Source: H17-190 sp034435615
Lineage (GTDB): Bacteria; Chloroflexota; Dehalococcoidia; SM23-28-2; HRBIN24
DNA length: 24,090 nt
NCBI GenBank assembly: GCA_034435615.1
Contig: DAOTWZ010000075.1
Span: 1-24,090, forward strand
Direction: 5' to 3'
Below are positions 15,375 to 21,810 of the stretch, piece after piece. The position numbers were made by a program, and so were the translations under genes. Below the pieces are notes generated by a model, which saw only the letters and a list, made by a program, of their open reading frames with translations, did not search any database and was not told where the DNA came from. The stretch's first letter is position 1, and the number at the start of each line of letters is the position of its first letter.

Positions 15375-15427
15375 ACTCTGCCCATCATCCTTTTACGCTG
15401 CGGAGGCAAGAGGCCAGAAGGCCCGTC

Positions 15428-15658
15428 ATGGCCAAGAAAGACACCATTGAGGTAGAGGGCATCGTGAAGGAGTCGTTGCCCAACGCCATGTTCCGCGTGG
15501 AGCTGGCCAACGGCCACACCGTCCTGGCCCACGCCTCCGGCAAGATGCGCATGCATTTCATCCGTATCCTGCCCGGGGACCGGGTGCTGGTGGAGCTCTC
15601 TCCCTATGACCTGAGCCGGGGCAGGATCACCTACCGCTTTCGGGAGGAGACTTCCTGA
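15428..15658 (+). CDS. infA: Translation initiation factor IF-1
   Basis: IF-1 binds the 30S A site and helps IF-2 and IF-3 place the initiator tRNA. The 76-residue product is a single OB fold, with MAKKDTIEVEGIVKESLPNAMFRVEL, HASGKMRMHFIRILPGDRVLVELSPYD and RGRITYRF. The ATG at 15428 is chosen because it gives the exact family N-terminus and has AGAAGG 6 nt upstream. The same frame stays open upstream to about 15326, but that part is not family-like. The stop overlaps the rpmJ start by one base. Confidence 0.97.
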   Translation: MAKKDTIEVEGIVKESLPNAMFRVELANGHTVLAHASGKMRMHFIRILPGDRVLVELSPYDLSRGRITYRFREETS

Positions 15659-15771
15659 TGCAGGTGCGGCCTTCGGTGAAGCGGCGCTGCGACAAGTGCA
15701 AGGTGATACGGCGCCGGGGGACGGTCTACATCATTTGCGAGAACCCGCGCCACAAGCAGCGCCAGGGCTGA
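15658..15771 (+). CDS. rpmJ: 50S ribosomal protein L36, zinc form
   Basis: L36 is the smallest 50S protein. The frame runs from ATG 15658-15660 to TGA 15769-15771 and encodes 37 residues, the standard length. It begins MQVRPSVKRRCDKCKVI and contains C11, C14, C27 and H32, the zinc ligands of the C+ form. RHKQRQG is the normal end. The start shares a base with the infA stop (TGATG), so the two are probably translated together. It is too short for most ORF cut-offs but is clear on sequence and context. Confidence 0.96.
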   Translation: MQVRPSVKRRCDKCKVIRRRGTVYIICENPRHKQRQG

Positions 15772-15784
15772 CGCAGGAGGGGCC

Positions 15785-16168
15785 ATGGCACGTATAGCAG
15801 GCGTCGACGTACCCAACGAGAAGCGGGTGGACATCGCCCTGACCTACATCTACGGCATAGGGCCGGCCCGGGCGCGCCAGATCTGCCAGGAGGTGGGCGT
15901 GGACGGCGGCCGCAAGGTGCGGGAGCTGAGCGACGAGGAGCTGGCCCACATCCGCGACTATATAGACCGCAACTTCAAGGTAGAGGGCGAGCTGAGGGCG
16001 GAGATCCGCCAGAACATCCAGCGGCTCATCGAGATAAACTGCTACCGTGGCATCAGGCACCGGCGCGGCCTGCCGGTGCGGGGGCAGCGCACCCGCACCA
16101 ACGCCCGCACCCGCAAGGGGCCTCGCAAGACGGTGGCCGGCAAGCGGCGGGCCCGCGCCAAGAAGTAA
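15785..16168 (+). CDS. rpsM: 30S ribosomal protein S13
   Basis: S13 sits at the top of the 30S head and contacts P-site tRNA and L5 in bridge B1. The 127-residue product begins MARIAGVDVPNEKRVDIALTYIYGIGPARA. It has the helix-hairpin-helix region and the C-terminal tail HRRGLPVRGQRTRTNARTRKGPRKTVAGK. CAGGAGGGG at 15774-15782 is a strong ribosome site. Of its 12 isoleucine codons, four are ATA and eight ATC. It opens the alpha block 13 nt after rpmJ. Confidence 0.98.
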   Translation: MARIAGVDVPNEKRVDIALTYIYGIGPARARQICQEVGVDGGRKVRELSDEELAHIRDYIDRNFKVEGELRAEIRQNIQRLIEINCYRGIRHRRGLPVRGQRTRTNARTRKGPRKTVAGKRRARAKK

Positions 16169-16189
16169 TGAGCGAGAGGTGTGCAGACC

Positions 16190-16579
16190 ATGGCACAGCG
16201 GCGAGCTAGCGGGCGCCGGCGGGAACGCAAGAACGTACCCGTGGGGAAGGCCTACATCCAGTCCACCTTCAACAACACCATCGTCACTCTCACGGACGCG
16301 GCCGGGAACGTGGTCTCCTGGGCCAGCGCCGGCACCGTGGGCTTCAAGGGCTCCCGCAAGGGGACGCCCTTCGCCGCCAGCCTGGCCGCCGAGACGGCGG
16401 CCCGCCGGGCGATGGAGCACGGCATGCGCCAGGTGGAGGTGCTGGTCAAGGGACCGGGCAGCGGCCGGGAGCCCGCCATCCGCGCCCTCCAGGCGGCCGG
16501 CCTGCAGGTCACCAGCATCAGGGACGTGACGCCGGTGCCCCACAACGGTTGCCGGCCGCCCAAACGGCGACGGGTCTAG
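16190..16579 (+). CDS. rpsK: 30S ribosomal protein S11
   Basis: S11 lies on the 30S platform near the E-site mRNA path. I chose ATG 16190, giving 129 residues (MAQRRASGRRRERKNVP). AGAGG at 16175-16179 is 10 nt upstream of it, but only 1 nt from the in-frame GTG at 16181. The product has GKAYIQSTFNNTIVTLTDAAGNVVSWASAGTVGFKGSRKGTPFAA, EVLVKGPGSGREPAIRALQAAGL and DVTPVPHNGCRPPKRRRV, all diagnostic. It lies 21 nt after rpsM. Confidence 0.97.
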   Translation: MAQRRASGRRRERKNVPVGKAYIQSTFNNTIVTLTDAAGNVVSWASAGTVGFKGSRKGTPFAASLAAETAARRAMEHGMRQVEVLVKGPGSGREPAIRALQAAGLQVTSIRDVTPVPHNGCRPPKRRRV

Positions 16580-16618
16580 CGCCACCCCGTGGACGGCTCA
16601 GGAGGAGGTCGCTGAAGC

Positions 16619-17248
16619 ATGGGAAGGTACACGGGCCCCGTATGCCGGCTATGCCGGCGAGCAGGGCAGAAACTCTACCTGAAGGGGGAGAAGTGCTACA
16701 CCCCCAAGTGCCCCGTTGAACGACGGCCCTACCCGCCGGGCCAGCACGGGACCCAGAGGCGGCGTCGCCTTTCAGACCGCGGCCTCCAGCTCCAGGAGAA
16801 GCAGAAGGCCCGCTACATCTACGGCCTGATGGAGCAGCAGTTCCAGCGCTTCTTCGCCGAGGCGAAGCGCCAGAAGGGCGTCACGGGCGAGAACCTGGTC
16901 AAGCTGCTGGAGAGCCGCCTGGACAACGTCGTCTACCGGCTGGGCTTCGCCGACTCCCGCCGCCAGGCGCGGCAGATCGTCCGTCACGGGCACATAGCCG
17001 TCAACGGGCGCAAGGTGGACATCCCCTCCGCCCTGGTGCGGCCGGGGGACGTGGTGGGCTGGACGCCCCGGGGCCAGAAGACGGCCCTCTTCGAGATGGC
17101 CAAGGAGCAGGCCGGCTCCCGCACCCTCCCCTCCTGGCTGGAGCTGGACGCCACCGCCATGACGGGGCGGGTCACCGGCGAGCCCAAGCCGGAGGAGATC
17201 GGCGTGCCCTTCAACACGGCCTCCATCGTCGAGTACTACAGCCGGTGA
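16619..17248 (+). CDS. rpsD: 30S ribosomal protein S4, zinc-binding form
   Basis: S4 starts 30S assembly by binding the 16S 5' domain; it also helps decoding and rRNA antitermination. The 209-residue product has the N-terminal zinc ligands C9, C12, C26 and C31. It continues with RRPYPPGQHG, QLQEKQKARYIYGLMEQQF and the S4 RNA-binding domain VVYRLGFADSRRQARQIVRHGHIAVNGRKVDIPS. It ends FNTASIVEYYSR. GGAGGAGG at 16601-16608 is the ribosome site. The 39-nt gap before it contains nothing else I recognise. Confidence 0.97.
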   Translation: MGRYTGPVCRLCRRAGQKLYLKGEKCYTPKCPVERRPYPPGQHGTQRRRRLSDRGLQLQEKQKARYIYGLMEQQFQRFFAEAKRQKGVTGENLVKLLESRLDNVVYRLGFADSRRQARQIVRHGHIAVNGRKVDIPSALVRPGDVVGWTPRGQKTALFEMAKEQAGSRTLPSWLELDATAMTGRVTGEPKPEEIGVPFNTASIVEYYSR

Positions 17249-17285
17249 GCGAAGCGAGAGCTATAGAGATGCGGAGGTGGGTCTG

Positions 17286-18506
17286 TTGACCCAGCAAGAA
17301 CTGGCGGAGCATCCCCGAGTAGAGATCGAGCAGGAGGAGGGCGGCTGGTACGCCCGCATGGCGGTAGCCCCTCTGCCCCCGGGCTGGGGAACCACCCTGG
17401 GCAACTCCTTGCGCCGCGTCCTCCTCAGCTCCCTGCCCGGAGCGGCCATCACCAAGGTGCGCATCGAGGGGGTCCTGCACGAGTTCTCCACCATACCCCA
17501 CGTCAAAGAGGACACGGTGGACTTCCTTCTCAACGTCAAGGAGATCCGCCTGCGGGCCCTCTCGGACCGTCCGGGCACCCTGGTGCTGGACCTGGAGGGC
17601 CGTGAAGGCGAGATCAAGGCCGGCGACCTCCAGGTGCCCGAGCACTTCGAGATCGTCAACCCGGAGCAGCACCTCCTCACTGTGGACTCCCCCGATGCCC
17701 GCCTCTACATAGAGTTCACGGCGGAGATCGGCCGCGGCTACCAGCCCGCCAGCCAGAGCGATGGCCTGCCCATCGGTGTCATCCCCGTGGACGCCATCTT
17801 CTCCCCCGTGCGGAAGGTGAGCTACCAGGTGGAGCCCATGCGGGTGGGCCAGGCCAGCAACTACGAGAAGCTGGTCCTGGAGGTCTGGACCGACGGCACC
17901 ATCACCGCCGTGGAGGCGGTGAACCGCAGCGCCGAGATGCTGGTCCAGCACCTGCGCCTCTTCTCCGGCCTGGGGAAGCCCTCCGCCCCCGTCCTCTCCA
18001 GGGGCATCGGCACCGGCCTCGTCCTGCCGCCAGACCTCTACAACATGCCGGTGGAGGAGCTGAACCTCTCCATGCGCTCCTACAACTGCCTGCGCCGCAG
18101 CGGCATCTTCACCCTCGGCCAGCTCCTGGAGAAGAGCGAAGAAGATCTCCTCTCCCTCCGCAACTTCGGTCGCAAATCCTATGACGAGCTGCGGCAGCGG
18201 CTGGCGGAGATGGGGATCATCCCCCTGCAGGAGGCGCCCGCCCAGGCCGCCCCCGAGGAGGAAGAGGAGCTGGAGGAGGAGGCCGAGATGGAGGCCGCGG
18301 CCGCCCCTCCGGAGCAGGAGGAGGCGCAGCAGGAGATAGAGGCCACGGCCCCGACCGTCGAGGAGGAGGCGCCGGCAGAGGCGGCGGAGACGGAGACCGA
18401 GGCGGCAGAGGCCCAGGCTCCGGAGGAGGCCGAGGAGGAGCTCCCCGAGGAGATAGACCCGCGGCTGGCCAAGCTGCGGGAGCTGAAAAAGCGCATGAAG
18501 GAGTAG
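17286..18506 (+). CDS. rpoA: RNA polymerase alpha subunit with a 91-residue Glu-rich C-terminal extension
   Basis: RpoA dimerises to nucleate the polymerase core; its C-terminal domain binds UP elements and activators. I prefer TTG 17286 (406 residues) because GGAGG at 17273-17277 is 8 nt upstream. The in-frame GTG at 17277 would overlap that site. The N-terminal domain has GWGTTLGNSLRRVLLSSLPGAAIT; the C-terminal domain has MPVEELNLSMRSYNCLRRSGIFTLGQLL and SLRNFGRKSYDELRQRLAEMG. The family normally ends about here, near 315 residues. Residues 316-406 (nt 18231-18503) add 33 Glu and one Asp in 91 positions, with no Lys or Arg before the last 14 or so. The very end, PRLAKLRELKKRMKE, is basic and helix-like. 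Confidence 0.96.
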   Translation: MTQQELAEHPRVEIEQEEGGWYARMAVAPLPPGWGTTLGNSLRRVLLSSLPGAAITKVRIEGVLHEFSTIPHVKEDTVDFLLNVKEIRLRALSDRPGTLVLDLEGREGEIKAGDLQVPEHFEIVNPEQHLLTVDSPDARLYIEFTAEIGRGYQPASQSDGLPIGVIPVDAIFSPVRKVSYQVEPMRVGQASNYEKLVLEVWTDGTITAVEAVNRSAEMLVQHLRLFSGLGKPSAPVLSRGIGTGLVLPPDLYNMPVEELNLSMRSYNCLRRSGIFTLGQLLEKSEEDLLSLRNFGRKSYDELRQRLAEMGIIPLQEAPAQAAPEEEEELEEEAEMEAAAAPPEQEEAQQEIEATAPTVEEEAPAEAAETETEAAEAQAPEEAEEELPEEIDPRLAKLRELKKRMKE

Positions 18507-18510
18507 GGCC

Positions 18511-18864
18511 ATGGCGCACCAGATAGACGGTCGCAAGCTAGGCCGGCCCACGGACCACCGCCTGGCCCTCTTCCGCAACCAGGTGACGGACCTCCTGCGC
18601 TACGAGAAGATCGTCACCACCGAGGCCAAGGCCAAGGAGGTACGCGGGCTGGCGGAGCGGATGATCACCCTGGGCAAGCGGGGCGACCTCGCCTCCCGTC
18701 GGCGCGCCCTGGCCTTCGTCTACGACAAGCGGGTAGTGCGAAAGCTCTTCACCGAGCTCTCCCAGCGCTACGCCGACCGCCCCGGCGGCTACACCCGCAT
18801 CACCAAGCTGGGGCGTCGCCAGGGCGACGGCGCCCTCATGGTGCAACTGGAGCTGGTGAAGTAG
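18511..18864 (+). CDS. rplQ: 50S ribosomal protein L17
   Basis: L17 lies near the tunnel exit of the 50S subunit. The 117-residue product has the family N-terminus RKLGRPTDHRLALFRNQVTDLLRYEKIVTTEAKAKEVRGLAERMITLGKRGD. It continues with VRKLFTELSQRYADRPGGYTRITKLGRRQGDGALMVQLELV. The start is 4 nt after rpoA. This is the usual last gene of the alpha block. The next gene follows after 45 nt with no terminator. Confidence 0.97.
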   Translation: MAHQIDGRKLGRPTDHRLALFRNQVTDLLRYEKIVTTEAKAKEVRGLAERMITLGKRGDLASRRRALAFVYDKRVVRKLFTELSQRYADRPGGYTRITKLGRRQGDGALMVQLELVK

Positions 18865-18909
18865 GGCTGTGGCCACCCCCTCCGGGGACCCCCGGGACGG
18901 AAGCCGGCC

Positions 18910-19704
18910 ATGGAGCGGCGCATAGCCCTCCTGCTGGAGTACGACGGAACAGCCTATGCCGGCTCCCAGTACCAGCGCAACGCCCCCACCATCCAGGCCG
19001 CCGTGGAGGCGGCCATCGGCCGCCTGACGGGCGAGCGAGTGCGGCTGGCCCTGGCCGGCCGCACCGATGCCGGCGTCCATGCCAAGGGGCAGGTGGCCTC
19101 CTTCCTCACCAAAAGCGGCCACCCGCCCTCCGCCTTTCTACACGGCCTCAACCACTACCTGCCGGAAGACATCGCTGTGGTGGCGGCGGTGGAGGTGCCC
19201 CTGGACCTGGACGTGCGGCGCCATGGTCGCCGGCGCTGGTACCGATATACCATCTGCCTGCGGCCGGGCCGTCCCGCCCTCCTCCGCCGCTACGCCTGGC
19301 ACCTGAGGGGACCCCTGGACGTGGAGGCCATGGCCCGGGCCGCCCCCCTCCTGGAGGGGGAGCACGACTTCGCCGCCTTCACCCAGCCGGCCATGGCCGG
19401 ACGGCGCACCGTGCGCCGGGTCTACCGTTGTCAGCTATGGCGGAAGGGACAGCTCCTCCTGCTGGACATGGAGGCCAACGCCTTCCTCCCCCAGCAGGTG
19501 CGGCGCACCGTTGGTGCGCTGGTGGCCCTGGGCCAGGGACGGCTCTCCCTGGAGGGGTTCCGAAGGCTGCTGGCGGAGGCACCGCCCGGCGCCGCCACCT
19601 GGGCGGCCCCTCCCCGGGGCTTGTGCCTGATGCGGGTCTACTACGATAATGAGATATTTGGACTGGGTGAAGCCAGCGACGAAGGCGCCCTCCCTCCGGC
19701 CTGA
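18910..19704 (+). CDS. truA: tRNA pseudouridine(38-40) synthase
   Basis: TruA converts uridines at positions 38-40 of the tRNA anticodon stem-loop to pseudouridine. The 264-residue product begins LLLEYDGTAYAGSQYQRNAPTIQ. It carries the catalytic aspartate D53 in AGRTDAGVHAKGQV. Further blocks are HDFAAFTQPA and FLPQQVRRTVGALVALGQGRL near the C-terminus. Position between rplQ and rplM is common outside the Proteobacteria. The ATG at 18910 is the first codon giving the family N-terminus; the ribosome site (GGGACGGAAG) is moderate. Confidence 0.95.
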   Translation: MERRIALLLEYDGTAYAGSQYQRNAPTIQAAVEAAIGRLTGERVRLALAGRTDAGVHAKGQVASFLTKSGHPPSAFLHGLNHYLPEDIAVVAAVEVPLDLDVRRHGRRRWYRYTICLRPGRPALLRRYAWHLRGPLDVEAMARAAPLLEGEHDFAAFTQPAMAGRRTVRRVYRCQLWRKGQLLLLDMEANAFLPQQVRRTVGALVALGQGRLSLEGFRRLLAEAPPGAATWAAPPRGLCLMRVYYDNEIFGLGEASDEGALPPA

Positions 19705-19739
19705 TGCTGAAGGGGAGGGAGCGGGGAAGGGAAAGACTC

Positions 19740-20219
19740 ATGAAACGGCCCAAGACCTTCCAGCTCAAAGAGCGAGAGATAACCAACGACTGGCACGTCC
19801 TGGACGCTGAGGGCCAGGTGCTGGGGCGTCTGGCTACCCAGGCGGCCCACCTCCTCATGGGCAAGCACAAGCCCACCTACACACCTCACCTCCCCATGGG
19901 GGACTACGTGGTGGTGGTCAACGCCGCCAAGGTGCGGGTGACCGGCGACAAAGTGCGCCAGAAGATGTACTACCGCCACTCCGGCTACATGGGCGGCCTG
20001 CGGGCCATCCCCCTGCGGGAGATGCTGGCCCGCCATCCTGAACGGGTCATAGAGCTGGCGGTGCGACGGATGCTCCCCAAGAACCGCCTGGGCCGCCAAC
20101 TGCTGCGGCGGCTCAAGGTCTACGCTGGTCCTGACCACCCCCATGAGGCCCAGGTGCGGGCCAGCGAGCGTCGGCGCCAGGCTGCCCCAGCCCCCGCCAG
20201 CGGCCGAGAAGGAGAGTGA
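19740..20219 (+). CDS. rplM: 50S ribosomal protein L13
   Basis: L13 is an early-binding 50S protein; in E. coli it represses its own operon with S9. I chose ATG 19740, giving 159 residues (MKRPKTFQLKEREITNDW), with purine-rich GGGGAAGGGAAAG just upstream. An in-frame ATG at 19704 would add 12 charged residues not seen in the family. The body has HVLDAEGQVLGRLATQAAHLLMGKHKPTYTPHLPMGDYVVVVNA, YYRHSGYMGGLR and MLPKNRLGRQLLRRLKVYAGPDHPHEAQ. A basic then Ala/Pro tail of about 20 residues follows. Confidence 0.95.
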   Translation: MKRPKTFQLKEREITNDWHVLDAEGQVLGRLATQAAHLLMGKHKPTYTPHLPMGDYVVVVNAAKVRVTGDKVRQKMYYRHSGYMGGLRAIPLREMLARHPERVIELAVRRMLPKNRLGRQLLRRLKVYAGPDHPHEAQVRASERRRQAAPAPASGREGE

Positions 20220-20225
20220 TAGTCC

Positions 20226-20663
20226 ATGACGCAGCAGGCCACCGCTACCCAGCCAGCCTTCGCCGAGCTCTTCCAGGGGCCCTACTTCGAGGGAGTGGGG
20301 CGCCGCAAGACCGCTGTAGCCCGGGTGCGCCTCTATGCCGGCAACGGCCAGATCATCGTCAATGGCAAGCCCTACATCCAGGTCTTCCCCCGGCTGCTCC
20401 ATCAGGCGCAGGTGCGGCGGCCCCTGGAGGTCACCGGTACCCTGGACAGGTTCAACGTCAGCGTCAAGGTGGAGGGCGGCGGCATCAGCGGCTGGGCGGG
20501 GGCCATCGCCCACGGCATCGCCCGCGCCCTCATCGAGTTCGATCCCAACCTGAAGACGGTGCTCCGCAAGGCCGGCCTGGTGACCAGAGACCCGCGGGTC
20601 AAGGAGCGCCAGAAGTACGGTCTGAAGCGGGCCCGCAAGGCTCCCCAGTACAGCAAGCGTTAG
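20226..20663 (+). CDS. rpsI: 30S ribosomal protein S9
   Basis: S9 sits in the 30S head; its C-terminal tail reaches the P-site tRNA. The 145-residue product has an N-terminal extension of about 18 residues (MTQQATATQPAFAELFQG) before the core GVGRRKTAVARVRLY. The core includes GNGQIIVNGKPY, NVSVKVEGGGISGWAGAIAHGIARAL and LRKAGLVTRDPRVKERQKYGLKRARKAPQYSKR, whose SKR end is the conserved P-site tip. It is 6 nt after rplM and is the last gene of the run before the terminator. Confidence 0.97.
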   Translation: MTQQATATQPAFAELFQGPYFEGVGRRKTAVARVRLYAGNGQIIVNGKPYIQVFPRLLHQAQVRRPLEVTGTLDRFNVSVKVEGGGISGWAGAIAHGIARALIEFDPNLKTVLRKAGLVTRDPRVKERQKYGLKRARKAPQYSKR

Positions 20664-20677
20664 AGCGACAGTCCACA

Positions 20678-20715
20678 GGGGCCGTCCTGGGCCATGTCCC
20701 GGGGCGGCCCCTTTT
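20678..20715 (+). terminator. Strong intrinsic terminator ending the superoperon
   Basis: A 14-base arm at 20678-20691 pairs with 20698-20711 (12 Watson-Crick and two G-T wobble pairs) around the 6-nt loop CCATGT. TTTT follows directly at 20712-20715. It lies 14 nt after the rpsI stop, in the gap between convergent genes. Read from the minus strand there is no T-run after the stem, so it mainly stops plus-strand transcription. It may still slow minus-strand polymerase coming from the isomerase gene. Confidence 0.88.
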
Positions 20716-20753
20716 CGCGCCTGGGGAAGGGAGGCCCGGCCGGAAGGGATGCC

Positions 20754-21806
20754 TCAGCGGCTGGCCAGCCAGGCCTTGAGGGCGTCTATGGTGGGCACGG
20801 GCGTGGGGTCCACCTGGTTCAGTAGCGCCAGATAGTAGCTGACGTAATCGCCCATGAGGGTGGCGGCCAGTAGCTGGGCCAGGGCGCTCTCCCCGGGCAC
20901 CTCCACCGTCTCCTGGCCCACGCCCGCCTCCGCCAGCGCCTGGGCCGTGAACTGATAGCGCAGCAGCACCCGCGGGTGGAGGGCCGGCGAGCGCAGGAAG
21001 ACGACGCAGGCCAGGCGTGCCACCTGCGGGGGGAGGCCGTAGCCCAGGATGGCGTTGTGGTTCGCCTCCGGTAGCTCCTCGTAGAAGGCCCAGACCTTGG
21101 CGTTCTCGTTGAGCTGGGTCTTCCAGCGCTGGGCGGCGGCTACCAGGTGTCCTCCACCGTAGACCACCGGCAGGCGGCCGTGCAGCCGCTCCGCCAACCG
21201 CTTGGCGGGGTTCGCCTCGCTGGGCACCACGGCGTCCAGCCGGTCCCGCTCCCTCTCCAGGAGGGCGATGGCCTCCGCCACGGCGGGGGCCGGGTCTGGC
21301 AGGAGGCCCGCCTGATGGGCGATGGCCAGGAGGGGCATGAGGCTGTAGCCCAGGGCGGCCCGCGGCTGGGCCGGGTAGTGGAAGCGGAAGAGGGGTACGC
21401 CGGCCGACCGGGCAAGCTCGGCCAGGCGGCCGCCGCTGGTGACGGCCACCACCAGCGCCCCGACGCTCAGCGCCTGCTGGAAGGCGGAGAGCGTCTCCTC
21501 CGTATTACCCGAATAGCTGGAGGCGATGACCAGGCATTCCCCGTCCACCCAGGGGGGGATATCGTAGCTACGGACGCTGGCCATGGGGACGGCGGGCCCC
21601 AGGGCCCGCAGGTAGTCCCCGGCGATGGCGGAGCCGCCCATGCCCAGCACGGCCAGGCGCCGCGCCCCCCGGTAGCGGGGCGGCAGGGAGAAGGCCTGCG
21701 CCTCCTCCCAGGCGGCCCGGCACTGTCGGGGCAGATCGCGTATGGCGTCCAGCATGCGGCCGGGGTCCAGCCGCTCGCGCCTCGCCGGCTCGTCCAGCAG
21801 CCCCAT
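20754..21806 (-). CDS. Bifunctional phosphoglucose/phosphomannose isomerase
   Basis: The family interconverts glucose-6-P or mannose-6-P with fructose-6-P and is best known in archaea and several bacterial phyla. The 350-residue product has two SIS domains. The first has GMGGSAIAGD at 55-64 and the phosphate-binding SYSGNTEET at 97-105. The second has YGGGH near 216-220, QLNENAK at 231-237 and ELPEANHNAI at 244-253, which holds the likely catalytic E and H. The C-terminus VDPTPVPTIDALK is typical. It starts 4 nt after the mutase stop, so it is the last gene of a minus-strand operon. No terminator specific to this strand is seen. Confidence 0.9.
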   Translation of the reverse strand: MGLLDEPARRERLDPGRMLDAIRDLPRQCRAAWEEAQAFSLPPRYRGARRLAVLGMGGSAIAGDYLRALGPAVPMASVRSYDIPPWVDGECLVIASSYSGNTEETLSAFQQALSVGALVVAVTSGGRLAELARSAGVPLFRFHYPAQPRAALGYSLMPLLAIAHQAGLLPDPAPAVAEAIALLERERDRLDAVVPSEANPAKRLAERLHGRLPVVYGGGHLVAAAQRWKTQLNENAKVWAFYEELPEANHNAILGYGLPPQVARLACVVFLRSPALHPRVLLRYQFTAQALAEAGVGQETVEVPGESALAQLLAATLMGDYVSYYLALLNQVDPTPVPTIDALKAWLASR

Positions 21807-21810
21807 CGTG

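Noticed and set aside
17211..18578. Minus-strand open frame with Leu/Ser-rich parts opposite rpoA
   Set aside because: The repeats are the complement of the Glu-rich tail codons (GAG runs), not a separate gene.
18865..18909. Small G/C hairpin between rplQ and truA
   Set aside because: Only about five base pairs and no T-run, so it is not convincing as a terminator.
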